This document shows, one piece after another, positions 16,567 to 26,904 of a stretch of 64,000 bases of DNA (the first letter of the stretch is position 1; each line of letters opens with the position of its first letter). The DNA is from Deefgea tanakiae (GTDB taxonomy: Bacteria; Pseudomonadota; Gammaproteobacteria; Burkholderiales; Chitinibacteraceae): contig NZ_CP081150.1 of the NCBI RefSeq assembly GCF_019665765.1, positions 3,348,001 through 3,412,000 on the forward strand, in the 5' to 3' direction. Below the pieces are notes generated by a model. It made no database searches and was not told the DNA's origin. It was given only the letters and a program-made list of their open reading frames with translations. The position numbers and the translations under genes were made by a program.

Positions 16567-17955
16567 ATGTCCGAATCAACAAGCAAAGCTTGGTCTGGCC
16601 GTTTTAACGAGCCGGTGTCTGAATTAGTCAAACGCTACACCGCATCGGTGTTTTTTGATAACCGTATGGCCGAAGTCGATATCCAAGGCTCTTTGGCGCA
16701 TGCGGGCATGCTCAACCAAGTTGGTGTTTTGAGCGATGAAGACTTGCGCGCAATCCAAGGCGGCATGGCCGATATTCTGGACGATATTCGTGCTGGGCGC
16801 TTTGAGTGGAGTCTTGATCTCGAAGACGTGCATATGAATATCGAGCGTCGCCTGACCGATAAAATCGGTGATGCAGGTAAGCGTTTGCATACCGGTCGTT
16901 CACGCAATGACCAAGTGGCGACTGATATTCGCCTCTATTTGCGTGGCGCAATTGATGTGCTCTTGGGCTTGGTGCGCGAGCTGCAACATTCTTTAATCGA
17001 TTTGGCCGAAAAAAATGCCGGCACCGTGATGCCCGGCTTTACGCATTTGCAAGTGGCGCAGCCAGTGACGTTTGGTCACCACATGCTCGCTTATGTCGAG
17101 ATGCTCGGCCGCGATGCTGAGCGTTTGGCCGATACGCGTAAACGTGTGAACCGTATGCCGCTAGGCTCGGCGGCACTCGCTGGAACGACATTCCCGATTA
17201 AGCGTGAAATTACTGCCAAATTATTGGGCTTTGAAGGCATTTGCGAAAATTCACTCGACGCAGTTTCGGATCGAGATTTCGCGATTGAATTTACCGCCGC
17301 AGGTGCTTTGATCATGACGCATTTGTCGCGCCTATCTGAAGAGCTGATTTTGTGGATGAGCCCGCGTTTTGGCTTTATTGATATTGCCGACCGTTTCTGT
17401 ACCGGCAGCTCAATCATGCCGCAAAAGAAAAATCCTGACGTGCCAGAATTGGTGCGCGGTAAAACTGGCCGTGTAAACGGCAGCTTGATTTCTTTGCTCA
17501 CGTTGATGAAAGGCCAACCGCTGGCGTACAACAAAGACAATCAAGAAGATAAAGAGCCGCTGTTTGATACGGTGGATACCTTGACCGACACGCTGCGAAT
17601 CTACGCTGACATGATGCGCGGCATCACGGTAAAACCTGATGCGATGGAACGCGCTGCGAAGCAAGGTTTTGCGACCGCAACCGATTTGGCGGATTATCTG
17701 GTTAAACGTGGCTTGCCATTCCGCGATGCGCACGAAGCAGTGGCATTGGCGGTGCGTTATGCAGAGCAAAAACGCCAAGATTTGTCAGATTTGACCTTGG
17801 TTGAATTGCAAAGCTTCTCGCCCTTGATCGAAGAAGACGTTTGCCATGTATTGACCTTGCAAGGTAGCTTGGATGCCCGTAATCACGTTGGTGGTACTGC
17901 GCCGTTCCAAGTCTTGGTGCAAGTGGCGAAATGGCGCGAGCGTTTGGGCTGCTAA
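16567..17955 (+). CDS. argH: Argininosuccinate lyase
   Basis: The 462-residue enzyme begins [13 protein letters not shown], typical of ArgH. It has [13 protein letters not shown] (about 102-114), TFGHHMLAY and the fumarase/aspartase-superfamily loop [15 protein letters not shown] (near 280), which carries the catalytic Ser. It cleaves argininosuccinate to arginine and fumarate, the last step of arginine synthesis. Length and motifs are normal. No other arg genes lie nearby. A terminator follows 20 bases after the stop. Confidence 0.95.
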   Translation: MSESTSKAWSGRFNEPVSELVKRYTASVFFDNRMAEVDIQGSLAHAGMLNQVGVLSDEDLRAIQGGMADILDDIRAGRFEWSLDLEDVHMNIERRLTDKIGDAGKRLHTGRSRNDQVATDIRLYLRGAIDVLLGLVRELQHSLIDLAEKNAGTVMPGFTHLQVAQPVTFGHHMLAYVEMLGRDAERLADTRKRVNRMPLGSAALAGTTFPIKREITAKLLGFEGICENSLDAVSDRDFAIEFTAAGALIMTHLSRLSEELILWMSPRFGFIDIADRFCTGSSIMPQKKNPDVPELVRGKTGRVNGSLISLLTLMKGQPLAYNKDNQEDKEPLFDTVDTLTDTLRIYADMMRGITVKPDAMERAAKQGFATATDLADYLVKRGLPFRDAHEAVALAVRYAEQKRQDLSDLTLVELQSFSPLIEEDVCHVLTLQGSLDARNHVGGTAPFQVLVQVAKWRERLGC

Positions 17956-17974
17956 TCACGGATAGTTGGCCTTC

Positions 17975-18003
17975 AAAAAACCCAGCCTACGCTGGGTTTT
18001 TTA
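17975..18003 (+). terminator. Terminator of argH
   Basis: AACCCAGC-CTA-CGCTGGGTT is followed by a T-run. The following 200 bases up to the histidine kinase are AT-rich without a gene. Confidence 0.85.
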
Positions 18004-18220
18004 TTGCATGCTACTTTCTGCTTAGCGCTTGCTCGATTTAATGTGATTGAAAATACTAATGTATCTATCTATAAGCATTATTTTTAATGGTTCACAGGCA
18101 CATACATATTGAGCTTATGTGGTGAGTTAAGCATCAAATCAATCTTGATTTAAAGCTATGGCACGAAACCATTTTTTATATCTATAGTGAATCTTCGTCG
18201 TTTGATGCGATTTGTTCGTC

Positions 18221-20437
18221 ATGAGTTCAAGCTCTTCATCTTCCCTATTGCAGCTACGCCGCTTGCAGCGAAATTTTGTGTTGTTCTTACTATCCATTGC
18301 CATTCCCATCATGTCGGTGCTGTGGCTGTATAAAAAGCACACTGAGGCGGCTTCGCAAGAGCGGATTTTTGCCGAAGTGATGGCGCATACCCAGCAACAG
18401 CAACTGGCGTTTACCCAAGTCATCCAGATCGCTACTTCGCACCTGCAGCGCTTGAGCGTGCAATTAATCGATGCTTATAGCAATCCTGACATGGCGCTCA
18501 ATGATAGCCATTGGAAATCGCTTAACGAACTAGGAGTTCGTCGCCAAGGTAGCGGCGAATTAACAGGCAGTAAACTGGATGCTGCAGATCGCGATCGTTA
18601 TGGCGCATTATTTGTTAGCCCCAAGGCCGAGGGCCATTCCCAGCTAGATAAAGAAATTACCGCCACGATGGCGATTTTTCCCGCGATTAAAGCGGCCCAT
18701 AAGGCCTATCCGTTTTTTCAGTGGACCTATTACTATTCTCCGCGCGAGGATTTTTCTTCACTGTATCCCTATGTCCCCGAAGCCGATATTTTGCAAGCCA
18801 CAGGAAGCAATACGATGGAAGAAGCGTTGAAGGTGATCTTCGATGCTGGCGGCACCAAGCCCGTGCAAATGATCGGGCCCAATCGCAATCCGCAACATCA
18901 GCAGCAATGGACTGCGCCGTATTACGATGCAGGCGGCAAGGGCGCGATGGTGAGTTTGCTGGCCCCACAATATTTTAATAAGGAATTTGTTGGCGTCCTC
19001 GGTACTGATGTGACTTTACGTATGTTTGGCGAAGTGCTGCAAGGCTCGGCTCGGCATTTGGGGCACGCGCTGGTGGTAGATCGCTCGGGGAATGTGATTG
19101 CCGATGACGTGGGTTTGGTGCAAAGCAATAAAGATATTCTGAAGCTGGAGAAAGTATTGCCTAGCGAATTGGCGCAGTTGCTCTTAGCTCGCCATACGAT
19201 GGAAAAAAACAAGATTCATCAGGTGGGCAATTGGTATTGGATGAGTGTGCCGCTTAAAGGCAGTGAATGGGATCTGTTGGTGTATTTTTCAGCGCAAGAG
19301 CTGGGCCTGCTTGCCGATCAAGAAGCAAAAAATACGCTATGGATTTTATTGGGCTTAATTGGATTTTTAGTCCTAGCCACTTGGTTGATGTCGCATCACT
19401 TTGCCTTTCCTGCTTTGCGATTGGTTGATTTTTTGAATAAATTAATCGGCAATCCTGCGCAACCAATTCCTACCGTACCCAAAGCATGGCAACCGTCTTT
19501 TGAGCAAGTCGCTGCCACCTCACAAGAGCGCCATGCGTATCTTCAAACCATTGAAGCCCAAGCCGATGGTTTGGAAAAGACCGTCGCGCAGAGAACCGAG
19601 CAATTGAGCCACGCGAATACCGCTTTGCTTGAATCAATTGAGCAACTCAAAAGCACGCAAAAAATGTTGGTTGAATCAGAAAAAATGGCTGCACTCGGTG
19701 CATTGGTCGCCGGGGTGGCGCATGAGCTCAATACGCCCATTGGCGTGGGGGTCACGATTAGCTCGACCTTGCTCGAAAAAAATCAAGAATTGGTGCTGCA
19801 ATTGGAAGAGCATACTTTGCGTAAATCGGTGCTGGCTGAATACGTCAGTGAGAATCAACAGGGCTTAGATATTTTAAGCCGCAACTTGGCCCAAGCTGCT
19901 AATTTGGTCAATAGCTTTAAGCAGGTCGCGGTAGACCAAGCCAGCGATCATCGACGCAGCTTTGATTTGGCCGAAACGGTGCATCATGTGATTCAAACGA
20001 TGCAGGTTTTGTTTGATTCTCATATTGAGCTGGAGCCCTTGGTGCCTGATGGATTGCAGTTTGATAGCTATCCGGGTGCCTTGGTGCAAACACTGAATAA
20101 TTTGATTGCCAACGCAGAAACCCACGGCTTTGTCGGCCGTGAGCGCGGTAAAGTAACGATAAGTGCCGAGATGATGACGTCCAACAGGGTAAAGCTAGTC
20201 GTTCATGATGATGGCTTGGGTATAGACCCTGAGCATTTGTCGCATATTTTTGAGCCTTTCTTTACGACTAAATTGGGGCAGGGCGGCTCAGGCTTGGGTT
20301 TAAGTATTGTGTATAACTTAGTGACGTCGATTCTTGGCGGGCAGATCGATGTCGTCAGTGAAATAAACCACGGCACCACGTTTACGATTCAACTGCCTTT
20401 ACAGGCTCCGATCAAAGTCCATCCAAAAGACGCTTAG
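18221..20437 (+). CDS. Orphan membrane sensor histidine kinase
   Basis: The 738-residue kinase starts with a Ser-rich tail, then a membrane helix (about 18-37) and a large periplasmic Cache-like sensor region (about 40-365, with FQWTYYYSPREDF and VGVLGTDVTL). A second helix (about 370-390) and a coiled coil (about 450-490) follow. The phosphoacceptor helix reads GVAHELNTPIG, His near 501. The ATPase region has NNLIANAETHG, DDGLGID and GGSGLGLSI. All catalytic boxes are intact. No response regulator is adjacent. The Cache type suggests sensing of a small metabolite. The ATG at 18221 is chosen over a TTG at 18212. Confidence 0.88.
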   Translation: MSSSSSSSLLQLRRLQRNFVLFLLSIAIPIMSVLWLYKKHTEAASQERIFAEVMAHTQQQQLAFTQVIQIATSHLQRLSVQLIDAYSNPDMALNDSHWKSLNELGVRRQGSGELTGSKLDAADRDRYGALFVSPKAEGHSQLDKEITATMAIFPAIKAAHKAYPFFQWTYYYSPREDFSSLYPYVPEADILQATGSNTMEEALKVIFDAGGTKPVQMIGPNRNPQHQQQWTAPYYDAGGKGAMVSLLAPQYFNKEFVGVLGTDVTLRMFGEVLQGSARHLGHALVVDRSGNVIADDVGLVQSNKDILKLEKVLPSELAQLLLARHTMEKNKIHQVGNWYWMSVPLKGSEWDLLVYFSAQELGLLADQEAKNTLWILLGLIGFLVLATWLMSHHFAFPALRLVDFLNKLIGNPAQPIPTVPKAWQPSFEQVAATSQERHAYLQTIEAQADGLEKTVAQRTEQLSHANTALLESIEQLKSTQKMLVESEKMAALGALVAGVAHELNTPIGVGVTISSTLLEKNQELVLQLEEHTLRKSVLAEYVSENQQGLDILSRNLAQAANLVNSFKQVAVDQASDHRRSFDLAETVHHVIQTMQVLFDSHIELEPLVPDGLQFDSYPGALVQTLNNLIANAETHGFVGRERGKVTISAEMMTSNRVKLVVHDDGLGIDPEHLSHIFEPFFTTKLGQGGSGLGLSIVYNLVTSILGGQIDVVSEINHGTTFTIQLPLQAPIKVHPKDA

Positions 20438-20497
20438 CGCGGTTTCGTCAGTTCAGCCTATAATCCCCAGCTTGTTTTGAATTTTGGGAGGGCGAAG

Positions 20498-20947
20498 ATG
20501 CTGAACTGGCGCTGGTATACATTTGCAGATTTTGATGCTGATACGTTGTTTCAGTATCTACTTTTACGGCAGCGAGTGTTTGTAGTAGAACAAAACTGCG
20601 CCTATCCCGATATCGATGAGCTTGATCGGGTTTCTACGCATCTCTTAGGCTGGCTCGATGGCAACATCGTTGCCTGCTTGCGCTTAGTCCCCCCTGGTTT
20701 AAAATTCCCCGAGCCATCCATTGGCCGAGTGATTGCGGTGTCTGATTTGCGCGGCACCGGTTTGGGCAATCAGTTGCTGCAGGCTGGCCTCACCGGCGCG
20801 GCAGAACAATACCCCAATCAGCCCAATCGAATCGGCGCGCAATCGCATCTGCAACGATTTTACGCTCGTCATGGATTTGTGACCGTCTCGGACGAATACG
20901 ATGAAGACGGCATCTTGCATGTTGATATGCTATGGCATGCTGTTTAA
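20498..20947 (+). CDS. elaA: ElaA-type GNAT acetyltransferase
   Basis: The 149-residue protein has the ElaA pattern: RQRVFVVEQNCAYPDID near the N-terminus, then LRLVPPG, IGRVIAVSDLRGTGLGNQLL with the acetyl-CoA loop, and HLQRFYARHGFV. ElaA homologues are GNAT enzymes whose substrate is not settled. GGGAGG lies just before the ATG at 20498, which decides the start over an upstream in-frame codon. It follows the kinase gene by 60 bases and may be co-transcribed, with no evident functional link. Confidence 0.85.
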   Translation: MLNWRWYTFADFDADTLFQYLLLRQRVFVVEQNCAYPDIDELDRVSTHLLGWLDGNIVACLRLVPPGLKFPEPSIGRVIAVSDLRGTGLGNQLLQAGLTGAAEQYPNQPNRIGAQSHLQRFYARHGFVTVSDEYDEDGILHVDMLWHAV

Positions 20948-21185
20948 ATGACGGATTAGGGTCAATACAAATATAAATGCTTTTGTCATTTTTCGGTGCA
21001 GGAAAGCTTATTTTCAAGCTATGAAATTATTTTTTATTTATCAGCTTGTTTCGCGTCAGTTAATTCGATGGTTTCTTATTTTCTTTGGTTTTTTTAATCA
21101 AATCAGTGAAATAACGGTTTTTACTTAGCGAGTTTTTAATTTTTTTCTGCTATAAGATTGACTCATTGAATGCTATTTGAATTAA

Positions 21186-22232
21186 ATGACGAAGAAAAAA
21201 TTATTACGTGTTGGCCTGATTGGTTATGGCTATTCGGGTAAAACTTTCCATGCCCCGTTGATTAATGCAACGCCCGGTTTGAGCTTGGTGGCGATTGCCA
21301 GCGCGCGCCCAGCCGATGTCTTGGCCGATTGGCCGGATATCGTGGTGAAAACCGAGCCTGACCGATTGTTAGCGCATCCCGGTGTTGATTTAGTGGTGAT
21401 TGCTTCACCGAACGATACGCACCATCCGCTCGCACGTGCTGCGATTGCTGCTGGTAAACACGTCGTGATCGACAAGCCATTCACCTTGGATTTGCGCGAA
21501 GCCGAAGACCTGTGGGTGCGTGCTGAGCGCGCGGGTTTACTGCTGTCAGTCTTTCATAATCGCCGTTGGGATAACGACTATATGGCGCTGTGCGACATCG
21601 TTCGCAGTGGCGAGCTAGGGCAAATCGTTGAGTTTACCTCGCGTTTTGATCGCTATCGCCCTGAAGTCAAAAAACGCTGGCGGGAAGCCAATGTCGCTGG
21701 TGCTGGCCTGTGGTACGACCTTGGCCCTCATCTGATTGATCAAACCTTGCAATTATTTGGCATGCCGGCGGCAGTCACAGCCGATTTGGCGCTACGCCGC
21801 CATGGCGCGCAGGCGGTTGATGATTTTCATGTGATTTTCCACTACGCCAAAATGCGCGCGGTCTTAGCCGCGAGCACCTTGGTCAGTGGCGGCACGCCGC
21901 GTTTCTTGGTGCAAGGCACGCAAGGCGCGTGGTCTGTTGCGGGTTTAGATATGCAAGAGACTTGGCTCAAGGCGGGCTTACTACCCGACTCAGTCGGGTG
22001 GGGTGTCGATGATCGACAAGCGCAGCAATTTGTTAGTTGCAACGATCAAATCACAACAAAAAACCATGCCTTGCCACAAGGCAATTACGCTGCCTATTAC
22101 GCCGGAATCCGTGATGCGCTGCTCAATCAGCAACAAAGCCCTGTCACTACCTTGCAAGCGAGAGATGTGATGCGGATTTTAGATATTGCCCGGCAAAGCG
22201 ATGCCGAAGGGCGTCGAATTGCTCTGATTTAA
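21186..22232 (+). CDS. Gfo/Idh/MocA-family oxidoreductase
   Basis: The 348-residue protein has an N-terminal Rossmann fold (VGLIGYGYSGKTFHAPLI, about 9-26), VVIASPNDTHHPLA and the catalytic motif HVVIDKPFTLD (near 95). A C-terminal beta-sheet domain follows (LWYDLGPHLIDQTLQLFG). It resembles the YdgJ-type NAD(P)-dependent dehydrogenases acting on sugars or inositols. The exact substrate is unknown. It stands alone behind an AT-rich 240-bp gap without a gene, and converges on the patatin gene at a shared terminator. Confidence 0.85.
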   Translation: MTKKKLLRVGLIGYGYSGKTFHAPLINATPGLSLVAIASARPADVLADWPDIVVKTEPDRLLAHPGVDLVVIASPNDTHHPLARAAIAAGKHVVIDKPFTLDLREAEDLWVRAERAGLLLSVFHNRRWDNDYMALCDIVRSGELGQIVEFTSRFDRYRPEVKKRWREANVAGAGLWYDLGPHLIDQTLQLFGMPAAVTADLALRRHGAQAVDDFHVIFHYAKMRAVLAASTLVSGGTPRFLVQGTQGAWSVAGLDMQETWLKAGLLPDSVGWGVDDRQAQQFVSCNDQITTKNHALPQGNYAAYYAGIRDALLNQQQSPVTTLQARDVMRILDIARQSDAEGRRIALI

Positions 22233-22240
22233 AATGAAAA

Positions 22241-22267
22241 AGCCCCGAAAATGATCGGGGCTTTTTT
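22241..22267. terminator. Shared terminator between convergent genes
   Basis: AGCCCCGA-AAATGA-TCGGGGCT is followed by TTTTT, with AAAA on the other side. It can serve both the oxidoreductase and the patatin gene. Confidence 0.85.
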
Positions 22268-22285
22268 AAAATTGGCTGCACTCGT

Positions 22286-23389
22286 TTATGGCTTCAGCGC
22301 AGCAATCCGTTCAGCAATAAACAGCTTGCCTTGTGATTCGCCATCGGCCATCAATGGCAGAATGTTTTTCGGGCTGCGGTCGAGCTTGCTTTCGTAATCG
22401 AGTTTGTCTTGCAGCTCGGCCGACATTTCAATAAATGGAATATGGTAAGGGCGAATATCGTCAGAGCTGAGGCAACGCGGGATATTAATGGCGTCTTTTA
22501 CCCCGTTTTGCGCTAAAAACTCAGGTGTAAATGCTTTCTTCAAAAGCAATTCATTTAGTGTACGAATGCCAGCCAATTGCTGGAATAAAGACATATTGCC
22601 GATCATTTCATTGCGGCGATCAGAAATCGCTTCGGGTGACTTGGGTACTGTTTTGCAGCCATTTGGGTTGATTTTGATCACCCAGATTTCTTCCGGAATA
22701 TTGTTTTCGCCCACATAGATCGGCTTAATCACTTCATCAACCGGTGGGTTGTCTGAGAACAGACCATCCCAATAAGCTTTACCGTCAAACTCAACCGCTT
22801 CAAAGATATTGGGCACCGCGCAAGACGATAAAATATGCTCAACGCGAATCGCCTCCGTTCGTGAGTTAAATTTCGCCAATTGGCCGGTCAATACTTCGGC
22901 TGCGCCCAAAATCAATGCGGGCATATCGGTATTTGGGCCCATTGCTTTGAGTTCGGCAAAATCGATATGGGATTCGAGTAGACCACGGAAATCAGTAAAG
23001 TTAGGACGGAATTGTTTGCCCGTCATCGTGCTCATCATCTGCATCAGCGGTGAATAAGGGCTGATGTTAAATTGCGGCATTTGGCCACTATTCACTTTGC
23101 GCATTGAGTCGACAAGGTAGTCGTTAAAACGCAACTCAGCGTCGGAGCTCGCTGTATTGTCAGCCCACAAATCGAGCATCCGTTTCGGAATGTATGCGTC
23201 TTTTTTGAGTAGTGCGTACCAAATCAGTGTCGCGCACAATGCGCCGCCCGAAGTACCAGTAATGCTGACCAGCTCGAAATGGTCGTCAAAACCATTGTCA
23301 TAAAGCGCTTTGAGTGCGCCAGCAGTAAATGCAGTTTGGCTACCACCACCTTGGCAGGTGATCGCGATTTTTCTTTTTTTAACGGCCAT
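22286..23389 (-). CDS. Patatin-like phospholipase
   Basis: The 367-residue protein has the glycine-rich oxyanion loop CQGGGSQTAF (about 12-21). The nucleophile elbow GTSGG is at 45-49 (Ser47), and DGLFSDNPP near 211 supplies the catalytic Asp. No signal peptide is seen. It lies about 60 bases downstream of the 3-hydroxybutyrate dehydrogenase gene in the same direction. In Betaproteobacteria such pairs suggest a link to polyhydroxybutyrate or lipid turnover; that is inference from context. Confidence 0.85.
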   Translation of the reverse strand: MAVKKRKIAITCQGGGSQTAFTAGALKALYDNGFDDHFELVSITGTSGGALCATLIWYALLKKDAYIPKRMLDLWADNTASSDAELRFNDYLVDSMRKVNSGQMPQFNISPYSPLMQMMSTMTGKQFRPNFTDFRGLLESHIDFAELKAMGPNTDMPALILGAAEVLTGQLAKFNSRTEAIRVEHILSSCAVPNIFEAVEFDGKAYWDGLFSDNPPVDEVIKPIYVGENNIPEEIWVIKINPNGCKTVPKSPEAISDRRNEMIGNMSLFQQLAGIRTLNELLLKKAFTPEFLAQNGVKDAINIPRCLSSDDIRPYHIPFIEMSAELQDKLDYESKLDRSPKNILPLMADGESQGKLFIAERIAALKP

Positions 23390-23450
23390 TATTATTCCTA
23401 TTGGAGTGAATTGTAGGCGCGGCTTAGTTTACGCCTATGGGTAGTCATGC

Positions 23451-24236
23451 TTAATGAGCTGTCCAGCCGCCATCAACAGGCAAAGCAATGCCAGTCATTG
23501 ATCGTGCACCGTCCGAGCATAAAAACGCTGCAAGTGCGCCTAGCTCTTCAACTTCAACAAATTTTTTCGTCGATTGTGCGTAGAGCAATACGTCGCGAAT
23601 GACTTCTTCTTCGGTAATGCCGCGAGCTTTGGCGGTGTCGGGGATTTGTTTTTGCACGAGCGGTGTCATCACATAGCCGGGGCAAATGGCGTTGGCGGTG
23701 ATACCGTGTTCGGCGACTTCGAGCGCGACGGTTTTAGTCAGACCTAAAATTGCGTGTTTCGATGCCACATACGCTGATTTGAATGGCGAAGCGACCAGTG
23801 CATGAGCAGACGCGACGTTAATAATTCGTCCCCAGCCGCGCGCTTTCATGCCGGGTACGGCCAAACGAATCGCGTGGAAGGCGGCGGATAAATTCAGTGC
23901 AATGATTAGATCGTATTTCTCTGGTGGGAAGTCTTCGATCGGGCTGACGTATTGCATGCCGGCATTGTTGACCAGAATATCCAGTTGCCCGCAGGTGGAC
24001 TCAACTTCGCGAATCATCGCTTCAACTGCAGCAGTTTTTGTGAGGTCAGCGCCGATGAAATACACGTCAACGCCGAACTCTGCCGCTAAATCAGCGCGAA
24101 TTTTTTCGATTTCAACGGGATCGCCAAGGCCGTTCAAGACCAGCGTTGCACCTTGTTGGGCGAGTGCTTTGGCGATACCTAAGCCAATGCCGCTGGTCGA
24201 GCCGGTGATGAGTGCAACTTTACCTTGAAGTGACAT
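23451..24236 (-). CDS. bdhA: 3-Hydroxybutyrate dehydrogenase
   Basis: This 261-residue short-chain dehydrogenase has a TGSTSGIG cofactor loop (about 11-18), NNAG (about 90) and catalytic Ser-Tyr-Lys (NVASAHALVAS, AYVASKH). The segment VKxFVExEELGALAAFLCSD and the C-terminal GWTAH are typical of BdhA. It interconverts (R)-3-hydroxybutyrate and acetoacetate with NAD, a step of polyhydroxybutyrate use. It probably forms an operon with the patatin gene downstream. AAG-rich signals precede the ATG weakly. Confidence 0.88.
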   Translation of the reverse strand: MSLQGKVALITGSTSGIGLGIAKALAQQGATLVLNGLGDPVEIEKIRADLAAEFGVDVYFIGADLTKTAAVEAMIREVESTCGQLDILVNNAGMQYVSPIEDFPPEKYDLIIALNLSAAFHAIRLAVPGMKARGWGRIINVASAHALVASPFKSAYVASKHAILGLTKTVALEVAEHGITANAICPGYVMTPLVQKQIPDTAKARGITEEEVIRDVLLYAQSTKKFVEVEELGALAAFLCSDGARSMTGIALPVDGGWTAH

Positions 24237-24340
24237 AAGCTTTCCTGACGTGATTTAGATTTTAATGTTTCAAAAACATACATGAAAATCATTAAAAATA
24301 CACGTTTTAGAGAAAGCTTTTGTTAATTTTTCTCAGTGGT

Positions 24341-25108
24341 TCATTCGAGCGCTAAATTGGCATTGGTTAGTAACTCCCGCACCAAATCCGCGCTGGTTTC
24401 GACGATGCTGTATTCATCTTGCCCCGGCGCACCCATTTTGACGCTGGGATTGCGATAGGTCATGCCGCTTGGGAACGGTGCGCGGCCCGAGCTGTGAAAT
24501 TCTCGGCAGCCCGTTTCTGTGACCAATTGCGCAATATTGTGCCCGCGCACGCCCGCGCCAGGCATCACGATCAGTCGATCACCCGCTTGTGCTTGCAGTT
24601 TTTTGAGTAAGGCCGCGCCCTCTAAAGCCGTCGCAGCTTGGCCGCTGGACAGTAATCGATTGCAGCCGGTGGCGATGATGTCTTCGAGTGCTTGTTCAGG
24701 ATTGCAAGCCACGTCAAATGCGCGGTGGAACGTCACTTGCATCGGGGCGGCCAGTTCAACCAAGCGCTTAGTGCGGGGTATGTCGATGCGGCCATCGCTT
24801 GTTAATAGCCCGATGACAATACCATCGACACCGATCTTTTTGCACGCCAATACATCGCGCTCCATCACTTCAAATTCAACATCGCTGTACAAAAAATCGC
24901 CACCACGCGGGCGGATAATCACGTTCAGCGTAATCCACAAGCGATCACGCGCCGCGGCGAGCTGGCCGTAGGAGGGCGTTGTGCCGCCTTCAAGCAAGTT
25001 GTCGCAAAACTCAACCCGCTGCGCGCCGCCTTCCTGCGCCGCAAGGCAAGAGGTCACCGAACCGGCACAAATTTCGAGGGTGATCGGGGCTTGTTGAGTG
25101 CTCATCAT
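24341..25108 (-). CDS. cutC: CutC family protein
   Basis: The 255-residue TIM-barrel protein has LEICAGSVTSCLAAQEGGA near the start, RVEFCDNLLEGGTTPSYG, NVIIRPRGGDFLYSD, and VMPGAGVRGHNI and EFHSSGR toward the end. These are family landmarks of CutC. Its proposed role in copper homeostasis is disputed. AAGGA lies eight bases before the ATG at 25108, which gives the expected length; an earlier frame start would overlap an untranslated region. It is transcribed alone. Confidence 0.88.
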   Translation of the reverse strand: MMSTQQAPITLEICAGSVTSCLAAQEGGAQRVEFCDNLLEGGTTPSYGQLAAARDRLWITLNVIIRPRGGDFLYSDVEFEVMERDVLACKKIGVDGIVIGLLTSDGRIDIPRTKRLVELAAPMQVTFHRAFDVACNPEQALEDIIATGCNRLLSSGQAATALEGAALLKKLQAQAGDRLIVMPGAGVRGHNIAQLVTETGCREFHSSGRAPFPSGMTYRNPSVKMGAPGQDEYSIVETSADLVRELLTNANLALE

Positions 25109-25374
25109 CGCGAATGTCCTTGGTAGAGAAGTCTTGATTATCAACCAGTGCATCGTGTTTGTAATTAGCAAGAATACCGCTTGCGACGTTGATCAAAACC
25201 CAGTGGGGGGTGAGATTGGGTATTGCTCTTGATGCTTTGATTGGCATTGGCTTGATTGATATACATCATTGTATTGCTTGAGCAAAATTGCAGTGGCCGC
25301 ATTCTGCTGACACGCCCCCGCCTCGCCTGCTAGACTTGCCGCCATTGTGTTATGCGTTTTTTAAAGGATTTGTG

Positions 25375-26661
25375 ATGAGTTTGCGTGTTTTAACGGGCAT
25401 TACCACGACGGGTACACCGCATTTGGGCAATTATGTCGGCGCGATTCGCCCGGCGATTGTCGCCAGCCAACAGCCCGATAGCGACTGTTTCTTTTTTATG
25501 GCCGATTATCACGCGCTGATTAAGTGCGATGACCCAGCGCGCATTGAGCGCTCGCGCCTTGAAATCGCTGCGACATGGCTTGCTGCCGGGCTCGACCCTG
25601 AACGCGTGACGTTCTATCGCCAATCCGACGTACCCGAAGTGACCGAACTCAATTGGCTGCTCACCTGTGTGACCGCCAAAGGCCAAATGAACCGCGCGCA
25701 CGCCTACAAAGGCAGCACCGACGCCAATGAAGCCGCGGGTGAAGATCCAGATGCGGGCATCACGATGGGTTTGTTTTGCTACCCGATTCTGATGGCCGCC
25801 GATATTTTGCTGTTTAACCCGCATAAAGTGCCGGTGGGCCGCGATCAAATTCAGCACATCGAAATGACCCGCGACGTTGCGGCGCGTTTCAATCACCTGT
25901 TTGGCCAAGGCAAGGATTTCTTTGTCTTACCCGAAGCGCACATCGAAGAACAAGTCGCCACGCTGCCGGGCTTGGATGGTCGCAAAATGAGCAAATCGTA
26001 CGACAATACGATTCCGCTATTTGAAGGTGGCGCGAAAGCATTGAAAGATGCCGTGGCGAAGATTGTCACCAACAGCCTATTGCCGGGCGAGCCGAAAGAC
26101 CCAGAATGCCATTTGGTGACGATTTATGAAGCGTTCGCGACACCCGAGCAAGCGGCAAAATTTCGCGCTGATTTGGTTGCTGGCCTTGGCTGGGGCGATG
26201 CGAAAAAGCAATTGGTTGAATTGATCGACGCGCACATCGGCCCGATGCGCGATAAATACCAAGCCTTGATGGCGCACCCAGAGCAAATCGAAGAATTGCT
26301 TCAAATCGGTGCCGCCAAAGCCCGCGCGATTGCCGCGCCGCTACTGCGTACAGTGCGCGAAGCGGTCGGCCTGCGCAAAATGAACGCGCTGCCCGCAGTG
26401 AAAGAAAAAGCCGTCAAGATCGCCTTGCCAACGTTTAAGCAATTCCGTCTGGAAGATGGCCAGTTTTACTTTAATTTCAGCGATGCGGCTGGGCGTTTGT
26501 TGTTGACGAGTTCAGGCTTTGCTTCGGGTAAAGATGCGGGGCAATGGGTGGGGCGTTTGAAGAGCGCCGCTGCGCTGCCAGCAGATGCGCCAGTGGCGTT
26601 GGCTGAAGGCGTGACGAGTGATGATGTGGCTGCGGCGCTGGTGGCGTTAACGGTGGAGTGA
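25375..26661 (+). CDS. trpS: Tryptophanyl-tRNA synthetase
   Basis: The 428-residue class I synthetase has the HIGH-type motif [11 protein letters not shown] (about 11-21), [27 protein letters not shown] and KMSKSYDN (the KMSKS loop, near 205). It is longer than the 330-residue form because of a C-terminal extension (about 350-428), as in a known bacterial subgroup. The ATG at 25375 follows AAAGGA. A GGCGCAA/TTGCGCC hairpin without a T-run lies just after the stop (26670-26693). Confidence 0.93.
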   Translation: MSLRVLTGITTTGTPHLGNYVGAIRPAIVASQQPDSDCFFFMADYHALIKCDDPARIERSRLEIAATWLAAGLDPERVTFYRQSDVPEVTELNWLLTCVTAKGQMNRAHAYKGSTDANEAAGEDPDAGITMGLFCYPILMAADILLFNPHKVPVGRDQIQHIEMTRDVAARFNHLFGQGKDFFVLPEAHIEEQVATLPGLDGRKMSKSYDNTIPLFEGGAKALKDAVAKIVTNSLLPGEPKDPECHLVTIYEAFATPEQAAKFRADLVAGLGWGDAKKQLVELIDAHIGPMRDKYQALMAHPEQIEELLQIGAAKARAIAAPLLRTVREAVGLRKMNALPAVKEKAVKIALPTFKQFRLEDGQFYFNFSDAAGRLLLTSSGFASGKDAGQWVGRLKSAAALPADAPVALAEGVTSDDVAAALVALTVE

Positions 26662-26904
26662 TGAGGTGGGGCGCAATGCTGTGGCGTTGCGCCTTATCCT
26701 GTTAGTTGATGGAGTATTTTTTTCTTATTTCTCCTGCGCAATTTCATGTAAGAGGCTAAACATCTCGTGTCGCATATCCCCCTCCCTTTTTTGAGCTTCG
26801 CTGCGGACATCTTGGCTGATACTGGTCGTGGATTGAGCGGAAGTGAGGTTGTGAAAGCCTTGAACGCTTATGCTGTTGAATACAACTGAATCGCCTCGAG
26901 TTTT

